From NCBI GenBank assembly GCA_013400975.1, contig WBMZ01009006.1:310001-374000 (forward strand): a stretch of 64,000 nucleotides of DNA, given 5' to 3'. The stretch's first letter is position 1. The number at the start of each line of letters is the position of its first letter. A model generated the notes under the pieces. It had not been told where the DNA came from and did no database searches. It was given only the letters and a program-made list of their open reading frames with translations. Source of the DNA: Atrichornis clamosus (taxonomy: Eukaryota > Chordata > Aves > Passeriformes > Menuridae). The position numbers were made by a program, and so were the translations under genes. Of this stretch, positions 48,676-60,784 are shown in pieces.

Positions 48676-48761
48676 CAGAATCAAAGTAGCTTTAATTCAA
48701 TTTAGTTGAATTCCCTTTAAAGGAAAATTAAACTAAATCAAATGAAGGCCATTTTTAATTC
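48676..48761. repeat. Long imperfect palindrome (hairpin-forming)
   Basis: Two arms of roughly 43 bp meet at about 48718/48719 with essentially no loop. The centre reads CCCTTTAAAGG. The left arm carries 'TTCAATTTAGTTGAATT' and the right arm carries 'ATTAAACTAAATCAAATGAA', its approximate reverse complement. By hand about three quarters of positions pair, with one gap, and some mismatches would be G:U in RNA. It could be an eroded palindromic MITE, an Eulor-like conserved hairpin or an RNA hairpin. Confidence 0.6.
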
Positions 48762-48989
48762 CAAACAAGAGTGTGCGCACGCATCAGTTTAATGCATTTT
48801 ACATAATCCACTTGAAGCCCACCTTGTTACTTAATTCAGATCAACTTTCCCTTGTGCTCCTGCCTAGACAAGTCCTTGGAGATAACATTATCCGTCCTCA
48901 AGGAACAGCTGCATTTCATTATTGACACCTAACTCTAGAGAGAGCTACTCAGAAGGGACAACATAGTGCACACAATTTATATGTCTGTC

Positions 48990-49085
48990 ACAGAGAGAAC
49001 AATGCTCTGTATACAGCCACAATAACAATTAATAAACTGGCGGTTGCTGTCCCATTAGTCACTAATTACACAGTAGACCAGTAAT
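48990..49085. promoter_or_regulatory. Candidate regulatory block
   Basis: 'ACAATAACAATTAATAAACT' (SOX-like AACAAT next to a homeodomain TTAAT) precedes 'CCCATTAGTCACTAATTACA' within 60 bp. It is suggestive of a homeodomain/SOX enhancer, but conservation and binding are untested. Confidence 0.22.
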
Positions 49086-50910
49086 ACAGAAGCCTTGTTC
49101 CTGGCAAGGAAGCCACTGCTCCAGAACCACTGAATTGATAATCCAGAGCCTGCCTTTTGTTTCCCTGGTGATACCCTGCACCCCTGCCATCAGTTAACTG
49201 AAACCACCACAGATGGTACAGATCCATAGGCAATGGCTGTGCACTGCACACCACTGTTTAAGAACTTCTGAATTATAGCATTTGCATGAGATGAGTCAAG
49301 GTGAGTTCAGTGACTGAACAGAATTGCTTCCAGTCTTTGTCACAAAATATAAGAAGAATAGTTTGTCACTGAAGATTTTTGCTTCCTCTTACAGAATACA
49401 GGAGAAGCGTGGCAACCTCCTTCACACATTAACTCATCAGGCTATTGCAAACACAAGAAAATGCCAGCTCTGGTTGAGGGTAGTTTTGAAGGACCTTTGT
49501 GTTGCCAGGAGATCTTAAAAGAGCTAAAAAAGGTAAGAGGTGAGGTGATAATCGTACATAACAGCTTTTAAAAGGATGCTATAATAAGCTCCAATGCATT
49601 TGATAAGCCACAGATGTGACCCTGGGCAGCCAGGAGTGGGGCACAAATGGACCCAGCTCTACAGCTTTCCTCATGATCCTTTCTCCACATTCTTTTTCTC
49701 TATTGGTCTCTGCATGTCCTTACTCCACGAGTGCATCATGATCTGTGCTCTCTTGAGATCCAGCCAGTCCACAGCTCTGACACTGCTGCAGTTTGTAAAT
49801 GAGGGGAGCCACAGAGAAATAGTCTAGCTGTGATCTTTGATGACTGAAGAGCAAAAGAAGAGAGGTGGCCATCCTTCTTGCTATTGTCCTGGATGTAGCA
49901 AGTTAGAGCAGAAGGGTAATTGTCTCACCTTTCCCCTCATCAAAGAAAGGACCCAGAGAATGAGGAATCCTTGAAAAATGCCAATTTACAGAAGTGGCAA
50001 TTTCCAGTCAGCTCCTCTAATTAGCATTTAGTGGAAACTTTTTGCCTTTTACCAATAATAGATCTCTCCAGGGATCTGTGATTAGAACAAACTTCCTCTT
50101 GATATGGGAAAACGGATAGAGACAATGTTAAAGACACCATTACATAGTTTTTTAATGAAAGGCTACAACTCCAGAAGTTGCTCACTAGAACAAGTCAATG
50201 AACCATTTTGATCTCATTATTTGGAATCCTAACTATTAAAATTAAAATGTAGTCAACTCATCTTGATTGAACTGCGTTCATTTTGAGTCAACAATTCCCA
50301 GAAAATAAAATACCTCTCTTTCCCTCCCCTTTTCTTTGTTGCTACTACAAATCAAGGTGGGAAAGAAATTCCTTGTGCTTTCATTAATACTCATACAGTT
50401 AAAATTGCATACATGATATGTTAGGTTTGGGGCTTTTTTTACATATAAAAGTCAAGAAAATATCATCCAGTTGACTTCCACTTCATTACAAAAATGCAAA
50501 GTCATTCCCCAAACTGACTAATTCTTGTCTATGATGAGTACCAAGGAACAAAGATCAGCTTTATAATGAAAATTTGATTGCATCCTTAACTACTCACAGA
50601 CTACCACTCTGCTCCACAAGGTACAGGTGAGGATAATTGACAAGGTGGATTGAATGATCCAACAGATTTAACTTGTGCAAGTTCTTACGGCAAGGACTTT
50701 GTTTCAGCTTAACTCAGTATAGTACCACATCTATACGTGGAGCTAGGGAAACATTGAAAAAAGGAAGCCTGGATCAGCTGAAGCTCCCTCCTAGAAAGAA
50801 GACACCTTTATAGCAAAGAGTAATAAAAGAACAGAGAGAAGATTGGGACCCATCACACAGAGAGCATCTTTTGTGTCTGGGGGGTGATGGGGCTGGAGCT
50901 TCCTTTGTCT
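49086..50910. other. Non-coding sequence, no gene seen
   Basis: No gene or named repeat recognised. Confidence 0.5.
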
Positions 50911-50914
50911 TCAT

Positions 50915-51048
50915 TTTCATTGTGTAGACAGGTAAGCCAAGGCACAAACTGATTAATTGACTGACTTAAAGAGAGCCTGTGGCAAAGGCAGGAATTAAGC
51001 TCAGCTCCCCCTGAGGATCAGTCCAGTATCTTAACAAACCCATATCTT
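50915..51048 (-). repeat. MIR-like ancient SINE fragment
   Basis: One of the clearest MIR relics. On the plus strand the words run 'GGTAAGCCAAGGCACAAACT', 'GATTAATTGACTGACTTAAA', 'GAGCCTGTGGCAAAGGCAGG', 'AATTAAGCTCAGCTCCCC' and 'CCAGTATCTTAACAAACCC', the reverse complement of the MIR core through the tRNA-like head in order. Confidence 0.68.
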
Positions 51049-53269
51049 TCTGTTCTGAAATACTGCAGCTTTCCTTTGTAATTAAACAGCATGGATATGA
51101 GGGGGCTGATTTTAGCTGTCATTATACTGAAAGAGTTTGCACTGGTCAAGTGGGGAGGAACTGCCTTGCCAACCTAAAAAGGCTTTTTCCTCTACTTAAT
51201 TCCAGGCTTCTAAGCTTTCAGAAATAGAAAATATTGCATAAGCAACAGAACTGAGCAATTCTGAAGGCATACTGAAAGAGCTTTTTATACTCTCCCATTT
51301 TAATAGCTGGTGCTTTTACTGTAGATAGTATACAGTTACAGAATAATGTGCAGAGGTTTAATGCCTGGTATGATAATATCCAAGGTGAAGATATTGAAAA
51401 TTCAATTAAAATATAGTTTAGGATATTGACTTATTTTAATTTCCAGCCTCCTTTACCCTCCCATCCACCTCCTATGCCTCCAGGACTGAAGCTAGAAGTT
51501 ACATGCTGAATCTTTTCTCCTGTAACCCATAATCTGAAGTTCTTTGCACTTCTTCAACGTTTGACTATCTGAAACCTCTTCTTAAAATTCTACAGAATTG
51601 CTGTGCTCCTTTAACAAAAGAGGACACTGAAGTGCTGAGGCAGGAGTGGTTCCTATCAAGGACAAAACTAGATGGGGACCCTAAAGTTTTGTCGCTTAGC
51701 ACTAAGCTCTGGGTTACTCTTACTTGCATGATCTTTTTTAAAACCATGGTCACCTTTCTGAGCAGGTTCAGAAAGGGAACATTAGTTATTTCATCACAGC
51801 AAAGCCACTCCCTCCTCTACAGTTCTCAGTTACCAACACAACTTTTGCCATCATTTATGTCTCTCTTTCTAGTTTGGTCAATGAAGTTTTCTTACTGTCA
51901 CTGTGCTGCTTTACATGGTACAGAGCAGAAAATAGAAGTTCTACTGGAACACAATCAGAGAAATAGCAATAATTTCAAGAGGCAAGCAATGAACCAGAGT
52001 CTCAGAAGAGCTCCAACTGCTGTCCAGAATTTCTGCTGATCCTTCCTAAAATATGCAGAAGAACACACTGTAGGGTTAGCCCCTTTTGTTGCCTGCTAAA
52101 CTGAAGAAAGGTGTCAAGCATCACTGCACATAAAAAAACAATGTGCAGTGTTAGGACAAGCACTCCTGAAATAGAAGGGAGAGCCTTGTTCTATTTTCCC
52201 CCTCTAACAATGCTCAGGAACAGCTGGTTCTGGAAACTAAACATCAATTGGCTTATGTCAGGTTTGAGAGAACATATACCTGAAGTGTTTATGTAACCTG
52301 TCTAAATCTTACCCTGACTGCAGTAATGGCAGGTGTTATCCTTGTCATATGAAATATTATCACTAAACTATTTGCTTCTGAAACTCCTCCAACTTCCCAA
52401 ATTTTATTATAACAAATTGTATATCTAAAATATTATACCTGTGGTACCGCTTTATTTCAGTGGGACCACACAGTTTCCATAATAAGAAGAAAGTCACACA
52501 CCAGGTTCCAGGACATTTCATAATCAAACCTACTCTATATGTAGTGTACACAGATGTGAAGATTTAGGTTAAACACCATGGTCATCAGTCCCCAGTAAAC
52601 TGACAGGGGGGCGGGCTCTTCAAGGCATCAGAAGTGTCACTGCCCAATTTATAGCTTTCATGAGTCCCATACAGCTACTGAATAAAAGCTGATCACACCC
52701 CTGTTTTATATAGAGGCAGAAACAAAATAGAGTAAGTCTCATAATTAAGCAATGAAAAATTAAACGAAAAAAGTGCACAGTCCTTTCCTTAGCACACAGT
52801 TCCATCTCTCTGCACTGCCTGTAGAGAGACCATTAGTCCCTGCACTTGGGTCCCTGTGGGTTATAGTGCATTCAGATAACCACCCATCTGGAAACAGATG
52901 AGCTGTTTGTACCCTTCTGGTTCTCATAAGCCCTCCTGCACACCACCCCCAGCACTGACTTTTCTCAGCAACTGCCTTCATACTGTTTGCGGGTTAAGTA
53001 GCAGATATCTCTGAGAGCTGACGCTTGCTGACTACATCAGTCAGAGGTTTGGTGACTTCCAGGGCTTACACACGACTGGAATGGAGGCTTGGCCAAGGTG
53101 CACATGCAGTGCTCACAGGACAGTTGGAGGAAAGGTGCACATCTACCACAGGGACAGGAAGGAGATGAATGGAAACTTTCTTCTCCAGTGATGCTGTCCT
53201 CGTGCATCACACAGTGCCTGGCCGTAGAGTTCTGGGAGACCAGTTGGCAGCAAATAAAAAAGGCAGCAT
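51049..53269. other. Non-coding sequence, no gene seen
   Basis: No gene or named repeat recognised. The 135-codon plus frame (51632-52039) has no known domain. Confidence 0.5.
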
Positions 53270-53560
53270 ATTAAAACCGGTTAATAACAGGAAAAATCCA
53301 CCCTGCGTTGCTGTCTTTTGAGGGTGTTGCCTTGTTTGCTAGCTCCTGAAATACGCTCTTTCCAGAGGGGATAACTGTGTGTGCCCTGCTTCCCGCATTT
53401 TGCTGTGGATCTAAACGTATAGGCATTGCTGCTAGGTGAGTGCCATTTGAATTGGCAAACTGGGATTTCGGCAGCAGCCTCACACTTAACGCAGCCCTGC
53501 CTGGGCTTTGAAGGCAACGGCTTGTTGCCTTGGGGTCTGAAACTAACAAAGCCGAGCTGA
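53270..53560. promoter_or_regulatory. Candidate regulatory element with a perfect grainyhead-type site
   Basis: Begins with AACCGGTT (53275-53282), the palindromic consensus of grainyhead-like factors, followed by about 280 bp retaining around nine CpGs. Two minus-strand frames of about 100 codons cross it in different phases, which argues against coding. GRHL factors act in epithelial enhancers. Use here is inferred. Confidence 0.28.
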
Positions 53561-55305
53561 ACAAGCCCAGGGCTCCCGTTGGATTGCTCGATCAAAGACA
53601 GTATTAAACAGCACTGTTTTCATAACTACTATTCTGGGGCTCTTGGAAAGCAAGACAAAGGAGATGAAGTTAATTTCTGTTATCATAGCCTGGTGCAGCT
53701 GCAAGGGCCCTGAGAGAAGCCATCTCCTCTTGATGGCTTATGCAGCCTGTGTCTTTGCAAGAGCTCCCATTAAGCAAACAGTGCTTCGAAAGCTTCAAAA
53801 GAGGCACTCGTGTTCCCCTCCTCTCCACACCATTGTCACATCCTTCCTTACAGACACCAGGGAGCCTCCCTCTCCTTGGCCACTTCCCTGCACCTCACAC
53901 TTCACCTTTTCTGTCGCCAGCACTGCCCATTGCCCTGCCCGAGGAGACTCAACCTAGAAAAGTACAGCACTCGGCACAAGAGTGCTCTGCAAGGGAACTA
54001 GGCAGAGGATGAGTCCTCCAGGTTCTGCTCTGCCACCAATCTAGCTCACAACTTCAGAGGAGTGTCTTAACCTTTGGTTTCTACATGGTCAGCTGGCATT
54101 AGCAGGGCCCAGCCTTTCTTTTCTTTTTTTTCTTAGTTGCTGGCAAACAAAAGTATACTGTGCATCGTATTTTTTTATATCCTTAGATGTGATTGGTGAT
54201 GGGAATCACTAAGTAATATTGCAGGAGAAAGTTGAAGCTACCCCTGATTAGACAGTTTGGGACATTTGAAGCCATTTTAAGATGCCTCTTACAAGCCATG
54301 GTCAGGGTCAACAGATCACCTTGAGAACAGATACCTGTCAGCACCAGTGCTGTCCCAGTACTGCCATAGGTACCTTGGGCTCTAATTTTAACTCCTTCAT
54401 CTTTAGTTGAGCATAGAGATAATTTATGGAAAAGGAGGACTGTGGTAGATCTTGCTTATACTCTCAGTTTGGTTGCAGTGAGGACAGGGAGGACAAGAAA
54501 GCTGGATAACCACAAAAAGCTTTGAAATGAGATTCCTGAAAGGGAGGAAAGAGCTCCAGAGAGCTTTTTGTAAAGTCTTCCTCTTCACACTGAATGTTAT
54601 TCCTTTGAGATCACTCAGATGAAGGCACAAATTGGGGTTCGGGCATGGAAATAGTACACTGCTTGAGATAAGCTGGGTACTCCAGGAACTCATCTGCATC
54701 AATAGGCAGAACACTCCATATTTTCTTCCTCTCAAACTGGAATTTTGCCTTTGGATTCTAAGATCTAGGAAGATGTCCCCAGCAACCCAACTACTCCTAC
54801 AGAGGAAGTACTCTTTGCTAATAACTGCTATTCAGGATTTTACAAACTGGTTTCATTCAAGTTTGCTCTTCCCTCTAATCTCAAGTTCCCCAATTAGCTG
54901 AAAATACTTTAAAACACGGAAAAGTTTTGCTGGAACATTTCTGGATAGATCTAATATTGATGCCCATGAAATGAACAAAAATGCAACATCAGGCTCAAAC
55001 AAGAGGGATACAGTTGTGTCCAGCTATATGGTGATACCTTTTATATCTTCATCATGTCAGACTTTTGCTACTAAGTGGTCAGTAGAGATCTCCAATGATT
55101 TCTGAACAAAAGTGTCCATTCTAATTGTTGGAGGCGTAAAAAGAAAGAGCTGTTCTCAACCCAGAAGAGAAGTAGCTAGTCTTCAGTTTTAAAGCAAATC
55201 TTCTAGATGTAAATTGCTGCATAATTTAAGTTTATTGAACATCTAACACCAGGAAATGTGCAATTCATGAAATTTTCAGTGAAGATATATGAATGAGAGT
55301 TTCCG
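53561..55305. other. Non-coding sequence, no gene seen
   Basis: No gene or named repeat recognised. A short pyrimidine tract lies near 53800-53930. Confidence 0.5.
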
Positions 55306-55440
55306 ATACATTTTTAAAATGTGAAATTATCAAAGTTTTATGCACTGTCGACTTTGGCCACATACGGCAGAGTTAATTGAAAGCGCAGTCCCAGTTTTAA
55401 AGGTGCCCCCATGAAAGTGGCAATGTGTGTTTTATTGTCT
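55306..55440. promoter_or_regulatory. Candidate conserved non-coding element
   Basis: A unique-textured block with 'GCACTGTCGACTTTGGCC', 'ACATACGGCAGAGTTAATTG', 'AAAGCGCAGTCCC' and four retained CpGs. No frame is open across it. Regulatory role is inferred. Confidence 0.22.
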
Positions 55441-57860
55441 CTTAGTCATCTGCAACTCAAAGGTGCCCAAGCTTATGCATGAAAAAGTGTTTCTTCTCAC
55501 TGCCAGCCTGCACTGCAAGACACTATTGAATCAGAGGAGATGCTTTACTTCTTGCATTGCTATCACTGGTCCTGTAGTTTCTCCAAACTAAATCATGTGC
55601 CTGGCTATTCAGAGGCAGCCTTTGAGGCCCAGATCACTCCCCACCAGAAATTTGCTTGGGGAGGATCAAAGATCCTCTATTCAGAGTACCCTTGACCAAT
55701 GGAACAAACAAGACAGGAACAAACTGCATTACACAGTGCTGGGGAAAAGCAGAAGGGTAAAGGTATCTCCTCACTCAGGATGTCTTTTATCAAGTGACAT
55801 GTGTTACAACTCACCCCCTTTTTCTTCCCCTCGTAGACATGTATCAGTTTAGGATTTCTGTAGTCTCCATTGGGAACAGGTACTGCCGAGGACAAGCAAA
55901 ATTGAACAGCACATCCTTAACCTCTTCAAGAGGGACAGCGTAAATCCAGCCTGAAGCCTCTGCTCCATGAAATTGGATTAGGGACTCCACATTGGGTCTA
56001 CCCAGACCAGACAAATAGCCCTTACTATTTTTTTTTTTTCTTCCTTGTTTTTTTCACACAAAAAAACTCCCCAAAAGCAAAAAAATCATTGAAAAGGTGT
56101 TAGGCAGTCTTCTACCCCACAACAACAAACAAGGCCACAGATCAGAACTCAAACTCCAATGCAGAATTCATGGTTTCTAAAAAACATTAGGTCATACCTT
56201 CTCAGTATAACCCTGGTGCAGGAAGTTGTCATCATAGAAGTTGTTGGACTACTCTGGTTTACTACATCTTTGGTCCCTTGTTTTGGTCATAAAGGTGCAG
56301 CAATAGGCAACAGGAAGTGGGATATGTTGTTACAGTTTAATGCAGGGAGATGAAAGAAAAGAGCCATGCTTTCCCCTTCCTTGCAGCTGCAGAGAGCCAA
56401 CGCCAGGAGCAAAAAGAAATTGGCCACACTGACCGGAGACTGCAGGGCAGACACCACACACTACATTTTACAAATGCAACAGAGCTGCCCACCTCAAAAC
56501 TGCCAAGAGCAACACATGGGGTCAGCTCTCTTTTTATGGCCACCATCTCCAATATTTCCTGCTGGGATACCTGCAAGGACTGTGCTGCTGCTGCCACCTC
56601 TGCTCACGGAGCCAACAAGCACTTCTCAGCCACCTGCTGTGACGAGTGGGGACTCCTCCACTGCCTGCCTTCAGCGCTGCAAGCCAAAGCACGGCGATCT
56701 GGGACTGGGGTGCCTTTGGCACTGTGAGCTTCTTCACCTCTGTCTGTGTGGCAGGTGCAGATGTTTTTTGCTCAGCTCCTATCTAACACTTAATGCAAGC
56801 CCCACTGCATGGTGGAAGTCTCAGAGCTCTAACTCTAACATGTATGGTGGCATCTGGAGAGAAAAATCAGACCTCTCCAAAGCAGGCCAGGGATTAATGT
56901 GCTTTCTAAACTGTGGGGGAACCACATTCCAGATCCCGTTCTATTTTGGAACGGAAACATAGATTTGAATGTCTTATATTGCACTGGCTTAGAATCAGTC
57001 TCCACTTTTTTTCAGAAAGACCATCCTAGTCATGAGAAATCCTCCCTTGTAACAGTTTTCATTAAAAAACAACATATTCCCTAAAAGTTTCTGATTTAGT
57101 ATTTGCACGATCATTTTTATAGCACCAGCTCTGGCTACTAACAAAAGTAGTGACTAAATAGTGTCAATCCACTTTTTTCACTTAGGCCAAACGTGAATGG
57201 CAGAAAAAAAAAAAAACACAACCAAATTTACTTTGAGAAAAAAGTTTCCCTTTCTATGAACATTGGTATTAGATAGCGCTGCTGTTAGATACCTAAACAG
57301 GAATTTGAGAGAATGGATGCCTAGGTTGGTTTTGATTTTGGCTCTGAAGTGACTAAGTTTTCCTTCAGAAGTTCAGCACACAGCAATACGACCACAGGCT
57401 TGCTACCAACTGTCTTCCTCCTTTTAACAGTCTGGGTCTCTCTTTTCCTTTCAGAGTTACAGCCCATGAAACGCAGAGAGGACCCAGAGCTCCATCCTGT
57501 ACATCCAGCTGCAGGAATGTCAAGGTCCCTGCTGCTGTGCCTTTGCCCCAATAGCTAAAGGAAGTGTCAGCTTCACGCTCTGACTCAAGTGCTGGGTGCA
57601 AAGCGTCAAATGTTCTGCTGGGGTTAGAATGAGATTAGCAAAATCCTACGGAACAATGATTCAAAGGTGCTGTAACAAATCAATTTCCTGCGTGCAAAAG
57701 ACACAATTACTAGACAAATTATCTTGCTCTCACCCCATTCCTCTCTCTGCAGTGAGTCAGGGCTGAGAAACCTCATCCTTTGGGCTCCAAATACATAGCC
57801 CATCCTCTTAGGTGACACTGCCAGTGGTAGCAGCAGTGGCTCTCCACCTCCCTTGATGAG
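55441..57860. other. Non-coding sequence, no gene seen
   Basis: The 198- and 125-codon plus frames at 56366-56962 and 56350-56727 overlap in different phases and with a minus frame. No domain is recognised. An A13 run lies at 57204-57216. Confidence 0.45.
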
Positions 57861-57863
57861 TCG

Positions 57864-57880
57864 TGCCACTAGAGGGCACA
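57864..57880 (+). promoter_or_regulatory. CTCF binding-site match
   Basis: TGCCACTAGAGGGCACA fits the vertebrate CTCF core CCASYAGRKGGCR at all 13 positions (57866-57878). CTCF marks insulators and loop anchors, and motif orientation (plus here) sets loop direction. One occupied site in a gene desert would suggest a domain boundary or loop anchor. Occupancy is not known. Confidence 0.5.
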
Positions 57881-57882
57881 CA

Positions 57883-59810
57883 GATTGCCAAAATAACAGA
57901 GAAACCAATAGGTCCATTGGGCTTTTCATCTGTCTTTCAAGTTCTCCATCTCCATGAGCAAACACCCTACCATTCAACAGCAACTCCTATCTGCCAACAC
58001 AGATTAGCACTTTTGAAGTTTCTAATCTTCTCCACTTCATCATCTTTTAATCAATTTCTCACATCTCCCACTTTTCCCATTCTGGCACAAACGCAGAATC
58101 TCTACCTAAGGCAAAGGGGGAGTGATGGGCAGGATTTTTTTATTCTTTCAAGGACTTACGTATTTCTTAAAGAGGAGATTCTAACACGAAAAATCAGGCA
58201 GTTCAGGGCAGACAGCTCAAGTCCACAATGTGTCTTGTCCCTGGTTCAGAGCCAGAGCCCAACTGCACTTCCATTGCACCACATCTGAGCTGATGAGCTC
58301 TCCCACCCTGCCAGGGTGCATGTGGTAAAGACGTCATTCCAGCAACCACCCAGATCAAACCAAAGCTGGTTGAAAAGTCCAAGCTGAGTAGCATCAGTTT
58401 CCATCCAGAGTCAGCTGTGTCCATATTTTGTTCCCTGGCACTGCTGGACTGCTGAGACCCTCAAACAAGCCTTGCACAGACTGGGCATGATCCAGCAACA
58501 CTGAACAGTCTGGACTGCATGCAGTGCAAAACAGTGCTCCTTGCTTCCTGCCCAGGAAACAGATTGCAATTTGCATAGTGCTGTACCTGAGCTAATAAAC
58601 TGTGATGAACCCTCTCTGGGTCTGCATCCATGACACAAATAATCTTCAGTCTGGATAATTCCCATTATGTGTCCTGGCTCTTTCCCTCAAGCTGCAATAC
58701 CTTTTACCTCTGGAAGTCCATGGTGCCAGCCAACACAGCATCCACTACAAAGCTTGCTCTCAATCCTGTCTGTTCCATTCCTAAATAAAGCATTCAACCA
58801 AGCAGCCAACACAACCCATTTCACTTTCACTATTCAGTTCTTGTTGTAGGTGAGATAAGAGCAAACCAGCTGGGCAGTCCCCACATGCCACTGATCAACT
58901 TGGCAGTCTCCTACCATCTTCTTCTACCGCTGCCTCCTTCATAGGCCCAGCTCCCTCCAGCTCACAGATGGTCCTGGGAGGCCCAGCTCTTGTCACGTGC
59001 CAGGAATGCTACAAGCTCAGCCACATCAGCTTCTGAGCCTGAAGGGACTAGTCCACTGCTCAGTTACACACTTGGAAATGTGCAAGGTAAAGAAAGAGCA
59101 GAGCATATACGTATGTGTCAATGGGGAACCTGTCAAAGCCTAACACAACTTACAGGACAGAGTTACAGATACTGGGGTTTCACCCTATTGGGCTTCCAGC
59201 AAGCTGCCTTTACCCACCTGTCAGGCAAATCTGAATGAACACTCCACTAAAGGAAAGACGAAAAAGGTCTTTGAGTTAAGCAGCTGACACAACCAGGATT
59301 TCAATTGTTAACATAGCAGAAGACTTCCTCACATGTCTTCCACCAGTATCTGCATCACAGCAGAAAAAAATACAAGGCAAGAAATAAAAACGCTTTAAAG
59401 AATATGGCTCTTTGTCAGACTGGAAATATTAGCTGTGATTCAGAAATTAATGACAGCATAAAAATCTATTAAGGCATCTAGACCGTCTCTCAAGGGACCT
59501 TTTCAGACTTGTAGTGCATGGATTATTCTCCAGGGCTCTGCCCAGCCAAACTTCAGATATCCCAAATGACAACGATTCCACCACAATTCTTAACAAAGCT
59601 GTATCACCACCTAATCTCTTTCTTCCATTAAGTATTTTTCTCTCCTGCCAATTTTTTTTCTTTCTTCCTCCAAGTTTTCTATCATGGGAGACTCTCCTAG
59701 CTCTGAGTCCACACTAGACAATTCTTCTTGCCTTCCCAGTATGCCTACATCATTAGCATAGCTCCTCTTTAGTCATTTAGCCAAAACAGCTATATATTTA
59801 GCTCTCACAA
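57883..59810. other. Non-coding sequence, no gene seen
   Basis: No gene or named repeat recognised. Confidence 0.5.
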
Positions 59811-59814
59811 GCAT

Positions 59815-59932
59815 TCTTCATAAGTCAGTCCCTCCAGCCCCTTAATCATTCTCCTTGCAATCCTCTGAATTCCCTCTAATTTTGTTTACATCTTTCTGGA
59901 ATTGAAGTGCCCGGAACCGAGTGCTGTAAACA
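59815..59932 (-). repeat. L3/CR1-like ancient LINE relic
   Basis: Plus-strand words 'CCTCCAGCCCCTTAATCATT', 'CTCCTTGCAATCCTCTGAAT', 'CCCTCTAATTTTGTTTACAT' and 'CTTTCTGGAATTGAAGTGCC' are followed by 'CCGGAACCGAGTGCTGT'. They follow the reverse complement of the L3/CR1 reverse-transcriptase 3' region ('ctttgatcat..ttgctcttctctg..cctctccaatttgtccacatctttcctgaaatgtggtgcccagaactg'). Good word order over about 115 bp supports an old LINE remnant. Confidence 0.55.
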
Positions 59933-59987
59933 ACAACAGCTCGTTATCTGGCTAGACTGTAATTCTGGTGATCACAGCGCAGGCCCT

Positions 59988-60036
59988 GCATATGCCATGC
60001 ACATGCCATGCACACACAGACACATGCACATGCTCA
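59988..60036 (+). repeat. CATGCA/CACA simple repeat
   Basis: Irregular tandem ATGCCATGCACATGCC words pass into CACACA and GCACATGC. Simple low-complexity DNA. Confidence 0.75.
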
Positions 60037-60044
60037 CCCTCTGG

Positions 60045-60110
60045 TGCAGACGCGGCGTCGCTACAGGACACGAGTTCCGCTCAGCGGACATTCCCTCCTC
60101 CACTGTGACA
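60045..60110. promoter_or_regulatory. CpG cluster with a perfect 13-bp palindrome
   Basis: Seven CpGs fall within about 40 bp (60051-60086), including 'GACGCGGCGTCGC', and the perfect inverted repeat TCCGCT-C-AGCGGA (60076-60088). Surrounding DNA is CpG-poor. Function is unknown. Confidence 0.25.
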
Positions 60111-60784
60111 TCAGCTGGGTCTCTTGCAAGGAAATCCAATTCCAAACAAAAGTGAGGGCACATCTTCAGTACAGCCATTGCAACTCTTGTTTAAACAAGG
60201 CTTTTGAATCTGTTCCACTGTTTTCCCCAGTCTCACAATTTGTGATCGGCACAGGAATGGTCACAAGCCAAGCCAAACAAGGATTCCCAACACAAACACC
60301 ATCTGCAGCATAACCTAAAATCCTTCTGCATGCTCCTCAGGTTCCAGTCCCACCAAGCGGTGGCAAATTCCATCAAAAGAAGGCTGCTTCTACTTCTGAG
60401 CCACTGAGGCAAGCATGGCAACAGCAGCTTCCTTGAGCATTTTCTTTCAGGAAAACTGTTCCTAACCTTTGGTCAAGAGAACAAGGACTACTACACTCTT
60501 TGCTGGACATTCTGATCAAAGGGGCAATAGCAGGAGAAGGTCAGACCTCCAGGGAAATAAATGGGATGATATATCCCTGAGAATGCTCTTTCAGCTGCCT
60601 GCAGTCTCAAGACAGACACCAGCTACTGGCTGCACTCAGGGTATATTTTCAAGTGTTTGGTAACACCTATAAAGGCCACAATTTTCAGAACTTTTTTGTT
60701 TTAGATGACAGCTGATACTTTGATGCAGTCTTATGACAGCAGATAACACATCACAGGAAAGCCTTTGAGCACTTGTGCCTCAAT

